Program-made: the position numbers and the translations under genes | The notes under the pieces: model-generated | Told to the model about the DNA's origin: nothing | The model's input: only the letters and a program-made list of their open reading frames with translations | The model's database searches: none | Assembly: GCF_900187885.1 (NCBI RefSeq) | Contig: NZ_FYEK01000077.1 | Location: 1 to 64,000 of the forward strand | DNA length: 64,000 nt | Origin: Thermoflexus hugenholtzii JAD2 | Lineage (GTDB): Bacteria; Chloroflexota; Anaerolineae; Thermoflexales; Thermoflexaceae | Reading direction: 5' to 3' | Shown here: piece after piece, positions 7,136-15,300 of the stretch | How the letters are laid out: each line of letters starts with the position of its first letter | How positions within the stretch are numbered: position 1 is the first letter of the stretch

Positions 7136-8119
7136 ATGGAGCTGGGCGAGTGGCTGTCCCGCGGGCTCTCGCTGACATGGCGGTATAAATCCCTCTGGCT
7201 CTTCGGCGTCCTGGCCGCCCTGGGCACGGGCGCGCCGCGCCTTTCGGGCAATTTCAACTTCTCGTTCAGAACCTCCACGCCGCCTCAGCCGTTGCCCCCC
7301 GGCTTCCCGGAGGCCGTGCGCCGGTGGCTGGAGCAGAACTGGCCCCTGGTGCTGCTGGCGATCCTGGGGCTGATCGCGTTCTCCCTCCTTCTGCAGCTGT
7401 TGGCCCTTTGGGCCCAGGGGGCGCTGATCCTGGGAGCCGGCGAGGCCGCTGCGGGGCGCTCCCCCCAACTCGGCTTCCTGGGACGTCAGGCAGTGGCCCG
7501 CTTCCTGCGACTGATCGGGATCATGATCGTGCTGGGCGCCCCCGGCTTTCTCCTTACCTTGATCTTGATCCTCGGGCTGGTGGGCGGGACGTTGTTGCTC
7601 TTCCTCGCCCGCCAGGAAGGCGCGCGGATCGCCGGCCTGCTCCTCGCGCTCCTGGCCTTCTTCCTCGCGCTGGGCTGCTTGCTGCTCCTGGCCGCGGTCA
7701 TGCACCTGTGGTCCCGCCTGGCCTTGCGGGCGGCGTTGCTGGAGGACCTGCCGTGGATCGCTGCCCTGCGCCGGGGCCTGCAGCTCGGCCTGCGCCGCAT
7801 CGGGGCCCTCCTCCTGACCTGGCTGGTCCTGGACGTCGGCGTGCTGGGGGTGACGGAGTTCCTCCTCAGCTTCCTGAGCGTAATCCCTCTCCTGCTCTGG
7901 ACGGGCGCCGCGCTGGCCATCTTCTTCGGGCGCGGAGGGCCTGTGGAGGTCTCCACGATGTTCCGGTTCGGCATCGCCCTGATCACCGGGGCCCTCTGCC
8001 TGGCCCTCCTTACCCGGGCGCTGATGGCCCCGATCCTCACCTATGTGGAGACCGTCTGGACCCTGGCCTACCGCGCGTGGGCGGGGCTGCCCGCGGGATC
8101 CGCCAGCGAGGAGGATTAA
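7136..8119 (+). CDS. polytopic membrane protein of unknown function
   Basis: A 327-residue protein with about six to seven hydrophobic helices (about residues 18-33, 70-95, 125-160, 165-195, 220-250, 260-300). After the first helix comes a soluble loop rich in Pro (TPPQPLPPGFPEAV). It resembles the loose group of glycerophosphoryl-diester-phosphodiesterase membrane-domain-like (DUF7544-type) proteins, but no catalytic motif is seen. ATG 7136 has GAGGAGGG nearby. Three bases separate it from the downstream epimerase gene, so the two are very likely an operon. Function not assigned. Confidence 0.6.
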   Translation: MELGEWLSRGLSLTWRYKSLWLFGVLAALGTGAPRLSGNFNFSFRTSTPPQPLPPGFPEAVRRWLEQNWPLVLLAILGLIAFSLLLQLLALWAQGALILGAGEAAAGRSPQLGFLGRQAVARFLRLIGIMIVLGAPGFLLTLILILGLVGGTLLLFLARQEGARIAGLLLALLAFFLALGCLLLLAAVMHLWSRLALRAALLEDLPWIAALRRGLQLGLRRIGALLLTWLVLDVGVLGVTEFLLSFLSVIPLLLWTGAALAIFFGRGGPVEVSTMFRFGIALITGALCLALLTRALMAPILTYVETVWTLAYRAWAGLPAGSASEED

Positions 8120-8122
8120 GCG

Positions 8123-9133
8123 ATGCGGGCGCTGATCACCGGGGGAACGGGCTTCGTCGGGGCGAACCTGGCCGCCTATCTTCGCCAGCAAGGATGGACG
8201 GTGCGGATCCTGCGGCGGGCCACGTCCTCCTTGAAGGCCGTGGAGGACCTGGATGTGGAGCACGCCATCGGGGATGTGCTGGAGCCGGAGAGCCTGCGGC
8301 CGGCCATGGTGGGCTGCGAGGCCGTCTTCCACACCGCCGCGGTCTCCGCTTACTGGCGCACCCCGGGAGCGCAGATCCTGCGGGTCAACATCGAGGGCAC
8401 GCGGAACGTCCTCGCCATCGCCCGGGAGATGAACGTCCGGCGGGTGGTGCTGACCAGCTCCCTGGCCGCCCTGGGGGTGCCGGCCGATGGAACCCTGCTG
8501 ACCGAAGACCATCCCTACAACCTGCCGCCCGGGCGTTTCCTCTACGGATACAGCAAGGCGATGGCCGAGGCCATCGCCCGGGTCTTCGTCGCCCAGGGGC
8601 TGGAGGTAGTCATCGTGAACCCCTCCGTCATCCTGGGCCCTCGCGACCACCACCGCATCTCCGGGAGCCTGATCCTGGAGATGGCCCGGAGGCGCGTGCC
8701 GGCCCTCCCCCCCGGCGGGGTGAACGTGGTGGCCGTAGAGGACGTGGCCCGAGGGCACCTCCTCGCCCTGCTGCATGGGCGGAGCGGGGAGCGTTACATT
8801 CTGGGCGGCGAGAACCTGACCTACCGAGATCTGGCCCAACAGATCGCTGAGGTGGTGGGCGTCCCCGCTCCCCCACGCGTGCTTCCGCGTCGGATCATGA
8901 AAGCCCTGGCGGGGGCCGCCCGCCTCGCCGCGGCCCTCGGGCTCCCCCTGCCCGTGGGTCCCGATCAGCTCTGGCTGAGCGCTCACTTCATCTGGTGCGA
9001 TGGAAGCAAGGCCGAGGCCGAGCTGGGCTACCGCCCTGAGATCCCGGTCCGCGAGGCCATCCGGCGGGCGTGGGAATGGTATCAGGCTCACGGGGAAGAC
9101 TCTTCAAAGGCCTCCCCAGTCCCCGGATCCTGA
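8123..9133 (+). CDS. NAD(P)-dependent epimerase/dehydratase (extended SDR)
   Basis: A 336-residue extended short-chain dehydrogenase with the Rossmann motif ITGGTGFVGANL at residues 5-16, a conserved Asp near 59 (IGDVLEPES), an LTSSLAALG strand, and the catalytic YGYSK (Tyr near 138, Lys near 142). The sequence style fits dihydroflavonol-reductase or hopanoid-associated sugar epimerase (HpnA-like) enzymes; substrate unknown. The start follows the preceding stop by three bases, with its GAGGAGG Shine-Dalgarno inside the upstream gene. Confidence 0.82.
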   Translation: MRALITGGTGFVGANLAAYLRQQGWTVRILRRATSSLKAVEDLDVEHAIGDVLEPESLRPAMVGCEAVFHTAAVSAYWRTPGAQILRVNIEGTRNVLAIAREMNVRRVVLTSSLAALGVPADGTLLTEDHPYNLPPGRFLYGYSKAMAEAIARVFVAQGLEVVIVNPSVILGPRDHHRISGSLILEMARRRVPALPPGGVNVVAVEDVARGHLLALLHGRSGERYILGGENLTYRDLAQQIAEVVGVPAPPRVLPRRIMKALAGAARLAAALGLPLPVGPDQLWLSAHFIWCDGSKAEAELGYRPEIPVREAIRRAWEWYQAHGEDSSKASPVPGS

Positions 9134-9164
9134 ATCCCCGATCCATCGAAGCGACCTCCCCCGC

Positions 9165-9229
9165 TTGACAGATCCTTTTCCTGGCTTAAAATCTGTCATG
9201 ACAAATGACTTGTCAAATGTCTCGACAAG
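9165..9229 (+). promoter_or_regulatory. promoter with NiaR-like operator cluster
   Basis: TTGACA (9165-9170) and TAAAAT (9187-9192) are 16 bases apart. Immediately downstream is the perfect palindrome TGTCATGACA (9194-9203), followed by TGACAA-ATGAC-TTGTCA (9199-9215) and CTTGTC...GACAAG (9209-9229). The repeated TGTC/GACA half-sites sit where a repressor would block initiation, just ahead of the niacin module that includes a 3H-domain repressor. The NiaR assignment is inference. Confidence 0.6.
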
Positions 9230-9240
9230 AGGAGGACCCC

Positions 9241-9855
9241 ATGGGGCGGATGGTGGAGGTGCCTGAGTATTCACTGACGCCATCGGTGGAAGTGGACCCC
9301 CGAACCACCGCGCTGATCGTGGTGGATATGCAGAACGACTTCGTCCATCCTCAGGGCAAGCTCTTCGTTCCCGACGCCCCGGCGACGGTCCCCCGTATCC
9401 GCCGGCTCCTGGATCTGGCCCGCGCCAGCGGCATGTTCGTCGTCTTCACCCAGGACACGCACTATCCCGGGGACCCGGAGTTCCCCATCTGGGGGGAACA
9501 TTGCGTAGCCGGGACGTGGGGATGGGAGATCGTCGAGGAGCTGAAGCCTCAGGAAGGGGAGCTGGTGCTGCCCAAGCGCCGCTACGATGCCTTCTACGGG
9601 ACGCCTCTGGAGCATGAGCTGCGGCTGCGGGGCATCCGGGATCTGGTGATCTGCGGGACGGTAGCCAGCATCTGCGTGCATTACACCGCGGCCAGCGCAG
9701 CCCTGCGCTGGTTCCACGTCATCATCCCGGTGGACGCCACCTCGGCGCTGCACCCCTTCGACATGGAGGCCGCCAACCGCCAGACGGCCTTCCTGTTTCG
9801 GGGCACCCTGACCACGGTGGACGCCCTGCGGGTGCGGGCACCTGCGGCAGCCTGA
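9241..9855 (+). CDS. pncA: isochorismatase-fold cysteine hydrolase, probable nicotinamidase
   Basis: A 204-residue cysteine hydrolase. The Asp-Lys-Cys triad is visible: Asp29 (VVDMQNDF), Lys112 (LPKRRYDAFYGT) and Cys145 (GTVASICVHYTA), with a cis-peptide region before the Cys. A DTHYPGDPEF...EHC segment (72-88) offers His/Asp ligands as in nicotinamidases. Adjacent NiaR- and NiaP-type genes make nicotinamide to nicotinate conversion for NAD salvage the best guess; other isochorismatase-fold hydrolases remain possible. ATG 9241 has AGGAGGA five bases upstream, inside a regulated leader. Eleven bases separate it from the repressor gene. Confidence 0.75.
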   Translation: MGRMVEVPEYSLTPSVEVDPRTTALIVVDMQNDFVHPQGKLFVPDAPATVPRIRRLLDLARASGMFVVFTQDTHYPGDPEFPIWGEHCVAGTWGWEIVEELKPQEGELVLPKRRYDAFYGTPLEHELRLRGIRDLVICGTVASICVHYTAASAALRWFHVIIPVDATSALHPFDMEAANRQTAFLFRGTLTTVDALRVRAPAAA

Positions 9856-9866
9856 AGAGGAAGGAC

Positions 9867-10412
9867 ATGGCCCTCCGGGAGCAGCCCATCGCCGAGCGGC
9901 CGGCGGGCCCGGAAGCGCGCCGGGCCCGCCTTCTGGAGCTCCTGCAGGCGGCCGACCGTCCCCTCACCGGGGCGGAGCTGGCCCGCCGGCTGGGGGCCAG
10001 CCGGCAGCTCATCGTGCAGGACATCGCGGTGCTGCGGGCGGCCGGGGTGGAGATCCTCGCCACCCCCCGTGGATATCTCCTCCCCCGCGCCCGTCCAGCC
10101 CACCGCACCCTGGTGGCGGTCCGCCACACCCCCGAGCAGACCGAGGACGAGCTCACGCTGCTGGTGGATCTGGGGGTGGAGGTGGTGGACGTCATCGTGG
10201 AGCACCCCATCTACGGGGAGCTGCGGGGCAGCCTCCACGTGGCCTCTCGGGAGGATGTCCGCCAGTTCATGGAGGCCGTCCGCCGGACCGGCGCCCGCCT
10301 GTTGAGCGAGCTCACGGAGGGGCTCCACCTGCACACCCTGGAGGCCCGAAGCCCGGAGCTGCTGGAGCGCGCCCGGGAGGCGCTCCGTCAGCGCGGCTAT
10401 CTGGTCGAATAA
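9867..10412 (+). CDS. niaR: NiaR-type (HTH plus 3H domain) nicotinate-responsive repressor
   Basis: A 181-residue protein with an N-terminal winged HTH (RRARLLELLQAADRPLTGAE, then LGASRQLIVQDIAVL, residues 18-60) and a C-terminal 3H domain. The latter is recognisable by its histidines in IVEHPIYGELRG, SLHVASRED and GLHLHTLEA. This two-domain layout is that of NiaR/YrxA, which represses niacin uptake and salvage genes when nicotinate is bound. It lies between the amidohydrolase and the transporter, and the TGTC/GACA repeats upstream of the operon are its likely target. Confidence 0.83.
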   Translation: MALREQPIAERPAGPEARRARLLELLQAADRPLTGAELARRLGASRQLIVQDIAVLRAAGVEILATPRGYLLPRARPAHRTLVAVRHTPEQTEDELTLLVDLGVEVVDVIVEHPIYGELRGSLHVASREDVRQFMEAVRRTGARLLSELTEGLHLHTLEARSPELLERAREALRQRGYLVE

Positions 10413-10480
10413 GAAGGCCCGATGGGCCGAACCCAAACGCCACCCTTTCGGAGCGTGAAACTTCGGCAGGAGGTCTTCCC

Positions 10481-11824
10481 ATGGCTACCGCCGCTCCAGC
10501 GACCTGGACCTTCGAGGAGGCCATCGATCGGGTGGGCCTCGGCCGCTTTCAATACAAGCTGATGGCCATCTGCGGGGCGGGATGGGCAGCCGACGCGATG
10601 GAGGTGCTGCTGATTTCCTTCGCCCTGCCGGCCATCCGACAGGAGTGGAAGCTGACCACCGCCCAGGCCGGCCTCCTGGGCACCGCCATCTTCCTCGGGA
10701 TGCTGGCCGGGGCCTGGTTCTGGGGGACGCTCTCCGACCGCATCGGGCGGAAGCTGGGGTTCATCCTCACGGTGCTCATCGACTCCGGCTTCGGCCTGCT
10801 CTCGGCCTTCTCCCCCAACTTCGCTACACTGGTCCTGTTGCGGGCCCTCACCGGCTTCGGCGTGGGCGGCACGTTGCCGGTGGACTATGCGATCTTCGCC
10901 GAGTATCTCCCCCGCAAGCAGCGCGGGCGTTACCTCGTGTATCTGGAGGCCTTCTGGGCCCTGGGCGCCCTGGTCGCGGCCGGCCTGGCCTGGCTGATCG
11001 TGCCCCGGGTGGGCTGGCGGCCGCTGCTGGCCATCTCCGCCCTGCCCGGCCTCATCGTCTTCTGGATCCGCCGCTACGTCCCCGAGTCCCCTCGCTTCCT
11101 CCTGGTGCACGGCCGGGAGGAAGAGGCGCGGGCGATCCTGCGCCAAGTGGCCCGGGAGAACGGAGCCCCGCTGCCCGAGGACATCCGCCTCGTCGTCCCG
11201 CCCGTGCCGCAAGTGAGCGTGGGCGACCTGTGGCGTCGACCTTACACCCGCACCACCGCGCTGCTCTGGCTGATCTGGTTCGGCATCTCCCTGGGATACT
11301 ACGGGGTGTTCACCTGGCTGCCCAGCCTCTTCGTGCAGCGGGGGATGACCTTCCTGCGGTCCTATGAATACATCTTCATCCTCACCCTGGCCCAGCTGCC
11401 GGGCTATTTCTCGGCGGCCTATCTGGTGGAGCGCCTCGGGCGGCGGATGACCCTGGGGCTGTATCTGATCGCCAGCGGCATCTTCACGTATCTCTTCGCC
11501 GTGGCGGTCTCGCTGCCCGCCTACGTCGCGGCGGCGATCTGGATGTCCTTCTTCGCCCTGGGAGCCTGGGGCGCCCTTTACGCCTATACCCCGGAGGCTT
11601 ACCCCACCCAGCTGCGCACCACAGGGATGGGCGCGGCCAGCGGGATGACCCGCATCGCCGGCGCCCTGGCTCCCACCCTCGGCGGATATCTGCTGGGGGT
11701 CTCAATGCCGCTGGCCCTCACGGTCTTCGCCGCCGCCTACGTCCTCTCCGGGCTGGCCGCCCTCTCCCTGCCTTACGAGACCAAAGGCCAACCGCTGGCG
11801 GACGTGGTGGGAGAACTCCGATGA
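10481..11824 (+). CDS. niaP: MFS transporter, probable niacin transporter NiaP
   Basis: A 447-residue major facilitator with 12 predicted helices. It shows the sugar/acid symporter signatures WGTLSDRIGRK (residues 81-91, loop 2-3) and a GVGGTLPVDYAIFAEYLP-like helix 4, PESPRFLL after helix 6, and YTPEAYPTQLRTTGMG in helix 10. The AADAMEVLLISFALP N-terminus matches the NiaP/SV2 branch. Position after niaR makes nicotinate/nicotinamide the likely cargo, but aromatic-acid transport cannot be excluded from sequence alone. ATG 10481 has GGCAGGAGG upstream. Confidence 0.72.
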   Translation: MATAAPATWTFEEAIDRVGLGRFQYKLMAICGAGWAADAMEVLLISFALPAIRQEWKLTTAQAGLLGTAIFLGMLAGAWFWGTLSDRIGRKLGFILTVLIDSGFGLLSAFSPNFATLVLLRALTGFGVGGTLPVDYAIFAEYLPRKQRGRYLVYLEAFWALGALVAAGLAWLIVPRVGWRPLLAISALPGLIVFWIRRYVPESPRFLLVHGREEEARAILRQVARENGAPLPEDIRLVVPPVPQVSVGDLWRRPYTRTTALLWLIWFGISLGYYGVFTWLPSLFVQRGMTFLRSYEYIFILTLAQLPGYFSAAYLVERLGRRMTLGLYLIASGIFTYLFAVAVSLPAYVAAAIWMSFFALGAWGALYAYTPEAYPTQLRTTGMGAASGMTRIAGALAPTLGGYLLGVSMPLALTVFAAAYVLSGLAALSLPYETKGQPLADVVGELR

Positions 11825-11834
11825 ACCCGGGAAT

Positions 11835-11867
11835 GGGCGGGGAGATGGAGAAGCACTCTCCCCGCCC
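11835..11867. terminator. bidirectional hairpin between convergent genes
   Basis: GGGCGGGGAGA (11835-11845) pairs perfectly with TCTCCCCGCCC (11857-11867) across an 11-base loop. It lies just after the niaP stop and before the 3' end of the convergent DCC gene. There is no strong T-run on either side. Confidence 0.6.
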
Positions 11868-11880
11868 GCTGATCCAGCGG

Positions 11881-12267
11881 CTACGCGCCGCACTCTTCGG
11901 GATGCTCCTCGCAATACGGACGCACGCCGGGCAATCGCCCGCGATGCCAGGCGATTTGTTCGTATAGGCCGTCCACAAGCCACCGAATCGGGGGAAAGGC
12001 GTAGAGCCGAAGGAGCCCCGGCCAGCCGAGGGCGCCGTCCAGGGCGGCCAGGACCGCCGCCGCGCCCCGATGGCGCTGCCCATCGGGGGTGATCGCCCAG
12101 GCCGCCTCCTCGCACTGCGCCCGGGTCAGGCCGTAGCGCTCCGGCGCGCCCGGCCGCTGGCAGGGCACCAGCCGGACTCGCCCCCGTCGGTCCCAGCGCC
12201 GGATCCAGCGGGCCGCCCGGGTGCAAAAGCCACACCACCCATCGAAGATCAGCACGATCTCCCCCAT
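11881..12267 (-). CDS. DCC-family thiol-disulfide oxidoreductase-like protein (DUF393)
   Basis: A 128-residue protein with the family signature DGWCGFC (Asp9, Cys12, Cys15) directly after the first strand. Later come the AITPDGQRHRGAAAVLAAL segment and a C-terminal Cys near residue 120 (RPYCEE). DCC proteins are thioredoxin-like in fold prediction but poorly characterised. ATG 12267 has GGAGGTGGGAG just upstream. The gene is divergent from the amidase and convergent with niaP. Confidence 0.83.
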   Translation of the reverse strand: MGEIVLIFDGWCGFCTRAARWIRRWDRRGRVRLVPCQRPGAPERYGLTRAQCEEAAWAITPDGQRHRGAAAVLAALDGALGWPGLLRLYAFPPIRWLVDGLYEQIAWHRGRLPGVRPYCEEHPEECGA

Positions 12268-12312
12268 CGCTCCCACCTCCCCTTCCCTCCAAGCATACTG
12301 CCAACGCGCCGG

Positions 12313-12341
12313 TTGCAGGCGCGCCCCGGCTCGGCTACACT
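12313..12341 (+). promoter_or_regulatory. putative promoter of the amidase gene
   Basis: TTGCAG (12313-12318) and TACACT (12336-12341) are 17 bases apart, about 40 bases upstream of the amidase start. Found by eye only. Confidence 0.5.
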
Positions 12342-12382
12342 CACTGAGAAGCATCCAATCGGGTCGCCCGGTGGGAGGCGGG

Positions 12383-15300
12383 ATGGACAGGGATGCCCAG
12401 CGGTCCAGAAGGGCTTTGGGCTTCCGGCGGGCAGGTGCGGCGCTTCTGTTGGGTGGGGGGTTCCTGAGCCTCCTGTTGCTAGGGCTGGCCTGGCGGGGGA
12501 TGGCCGCCGTCGTCCGCCCCCAGTCCGAAGGCGCCTCGGTGTGCTTCTACACAGACCCGTGGGACAGCCGGGTTCGCTGCGTCTCCCGCGTGTTCCCGCA
12601 GGCGGCCGCCTCGATCACCGATCGCCTCTCCCTGCGCCTGCAGGCCCTGATCACTGGCCCCACTCCGGAGGAGCGGGCCGCTGGCCTCTGGTCCCCGCTC
12701 CCGGCCGGGGCGCGCCTGGCCAGCTTCCAGTGGTCCGGAGCGGTCCTCACCCTCTACCTGGAGCTGCCTGTCGCCTACCTGGAGCGGGCCTCTCCCGAGG
12801 GGCCGGTCCTGAGCCCCTGGACCATCGATCAGGCCCTTTACCTGTTCCTGCGACACCTGGAGCCCTTTGGAGTGCAGAACGTGCAGGTGATGGCCCGCAA
12901 CCCGGTCGACGGGCGGTTCTATGCCCTCTCCTGGTTCCTCCGAGAGCCTCCGCCCCTGAACAAACCGACGGAGCTGGCGAAGGCCAGCGGGGAAACCCTG
13001 CAGCCGCTCGGCGTCTCCGGCCCGCCGGCCTACAGCCGCCCTCAGGCCTCCGGCTTCCTCAGCGGGAAGGCGATCTACCTCAGTGCCGGGCACGGCTGGT
13101 ATTGGTATGCCCCCGGAGGCCGCTGGCTGACCCAACGGGGCAACACCAACGGGCTGGTGGAGGACCTCAACAACGCGGAGGTCGTCAACCAGTTCCTGAT
13201 CCAGTATCTCTACAACGCCGGCGCGGACGTCTGGCCGGTGCGCGAACGGGACATGAACACCTGGGAAGGGATCGCCGACAACGACAACCCCGCCACGTAT
13301 CAGGAACAGGGCCCGTGGTCTCCGGGCACCCTTCCCGGCTACAACGGCGGCACCTATCGCACCGCCCTCACCACGCTGGGGACGGCCACCGCCATGGCCG
13401 TTTGGACTCTCTTCCCGCCACGGGATGGCTTGTATGCCGTCTACGTGTGGTATACCGCCGGCTCCAACCGGAGCACCGATGCGCAATTCCTGATCGAGCA
13501 CGCCGGCGGACGCAGCGAGGTCCGCATCAACCAGCAGGGCCACGGCTACACCTGGCGCTACCTGGGAACCTTTCCCTTCCGGGGCGGGCAACCCGCCCGG
13601 GTCATCCTCACCAACCGCACCGACCGGCCGGAGAACCTGAACCGGGTGGTGGTCGCCGACGCGATCCGGATCGGTGGGGGGATGGGCACCGTCCGGGGGG
13701 ATGGACCGCCGCCCAGCCCCGGGCCCAGCGGGCGGCCTCGGTGGGAGGAGGCGGCCCGCTACTGGGCGAAGTATCAGGGCGCTCCCCCTTCGGTTTATGA
13801 TCCCTTCCAGTGCAACACCCACAGCGCCTGCGGAGACGCCATCGACGACGTCACCGCCCGACCTCGCTACGCCGAGTGGGAGCGGGAGCCCTTCGACGAC
13901 CCGGTCTACTTCTCCTTCCACACCAACGGCTACAACGGGACGCTGCGCGGGACGGAGTCTTACGTTTACGACAACAGCGACCCGAACTACCAGCGCACGC
14001 CGGGCAGCCTGGAGCTGCAGAACGCCGTGCACACCCAGGTCATCCAGGACCTGCGGGCGGCGTGGGATCCGAACTGGATCGATCGAGGAAAGAAACAGGC
14101 CAACCTGGGGGAGCTGCGCCTGCTCTCCACCATGCCGGGCGTCCTGATGGAGGTGGCCTTCCACGACAACCCGCAGGACGCGGCGGCCCTGAAAGATCCT
14201 CGTTTCGCGCAGATCGTGGCCCGGGCGATCTACAAGGGGATCGTGCGCTACTACGCCCAGCGGGACGGCCGCGCCCCGGTCTTCCTCCCCGAGCCTCCCC
14301 AGGCCCCGGTCGCCCGCCAGACCGGGCCGGGCCAGGTGACCCTCTCCTGGCAGCCCTCCCCCAGCGACGGCGGCGTCCTCCTGGGGCACCCGGCCACCGC
14401 CTACAAGGTCTACACCAGCACCGATGGGTTCGCGTGGAGCGACGGGGTGCTGGTGAACGACACCACGTGGACCCTCTCCGGCCTGCCGGAGGGGAGGGCA
14501 GTGTTCTTCCGGGTGACGGGCGTGAACGCCGGCGGCGAGTCCTTCCCCACGCCCGTCGTCGGGGTCCGGGTGGGGCCGTGGGGCGCGCCCCGCCTGCTGC
14601 TCGTGGACGGGTTCGACCGGCTGGACGCGGCCATGCGGCCCGTGGAGGATCTGGGCGGCAGCCTGGGCCTCGTGACCCGGATGCCCCTTGCTCGAATGAA
14701 CGGCTTCGACGCCCTGGCGGGGATCGGCCGCGCCCTCTCGTTGCCTTTCGATGGCGCGACCGATGAAGCCGTCGCCGGCGGCGCGCTCCCCCTGGAGGGA
14801 TACGCCGCGGTGATCTGGGCGCTCGGGGAGGAGGGCTTCTCGGAGCCCACCCTGGACGACGCGGCGCGGGCCCGGCTGCGGACCTATCTCCGCAACGGAG
14901 GCCGCCTGATCCTCAGCGGCTCGAACGTCGGCCAGGACCTGAGCCAGCGAGATCCCGGCTTCCTGCGGGATGTCCTGCGAGCCGGGTTCTCCGCCGACGA
15001 CGCAGGGACCCGAACCGTGCGCCCGGTCTCGGGCGGGCTGCTGGACGGCATCGGCGATCTCACGCTGGACGACGGGACGATGGGCAGCCACCGGGTGACC
15101 ACGCCGGACGTGTTGACGCCGGGTCCCGAAGCCCAGATCCTGATGCAGTATCCGGACGGACGGGCGGCGGCCACCTTTTTCGGCGCGCCCTGCCCGCAGG
15201 TGGCGGTCTTCGGGTTCCCGCTGGAGAGCGCCTGGCCGATGAGCGCCCGGGCCGCGCTGCTGGACCGCCTCCTGAACGCGATGCTGGCCTGCGGGGCCCC

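Noticed and set aside
7112-9091. Minus-strand 659-codon open frame opposite the membrane protein and epimerase genes
   Set aside because: The plus-strand genes have clear motifs and Shine-Dalgarno sites; the antisense frame has none.
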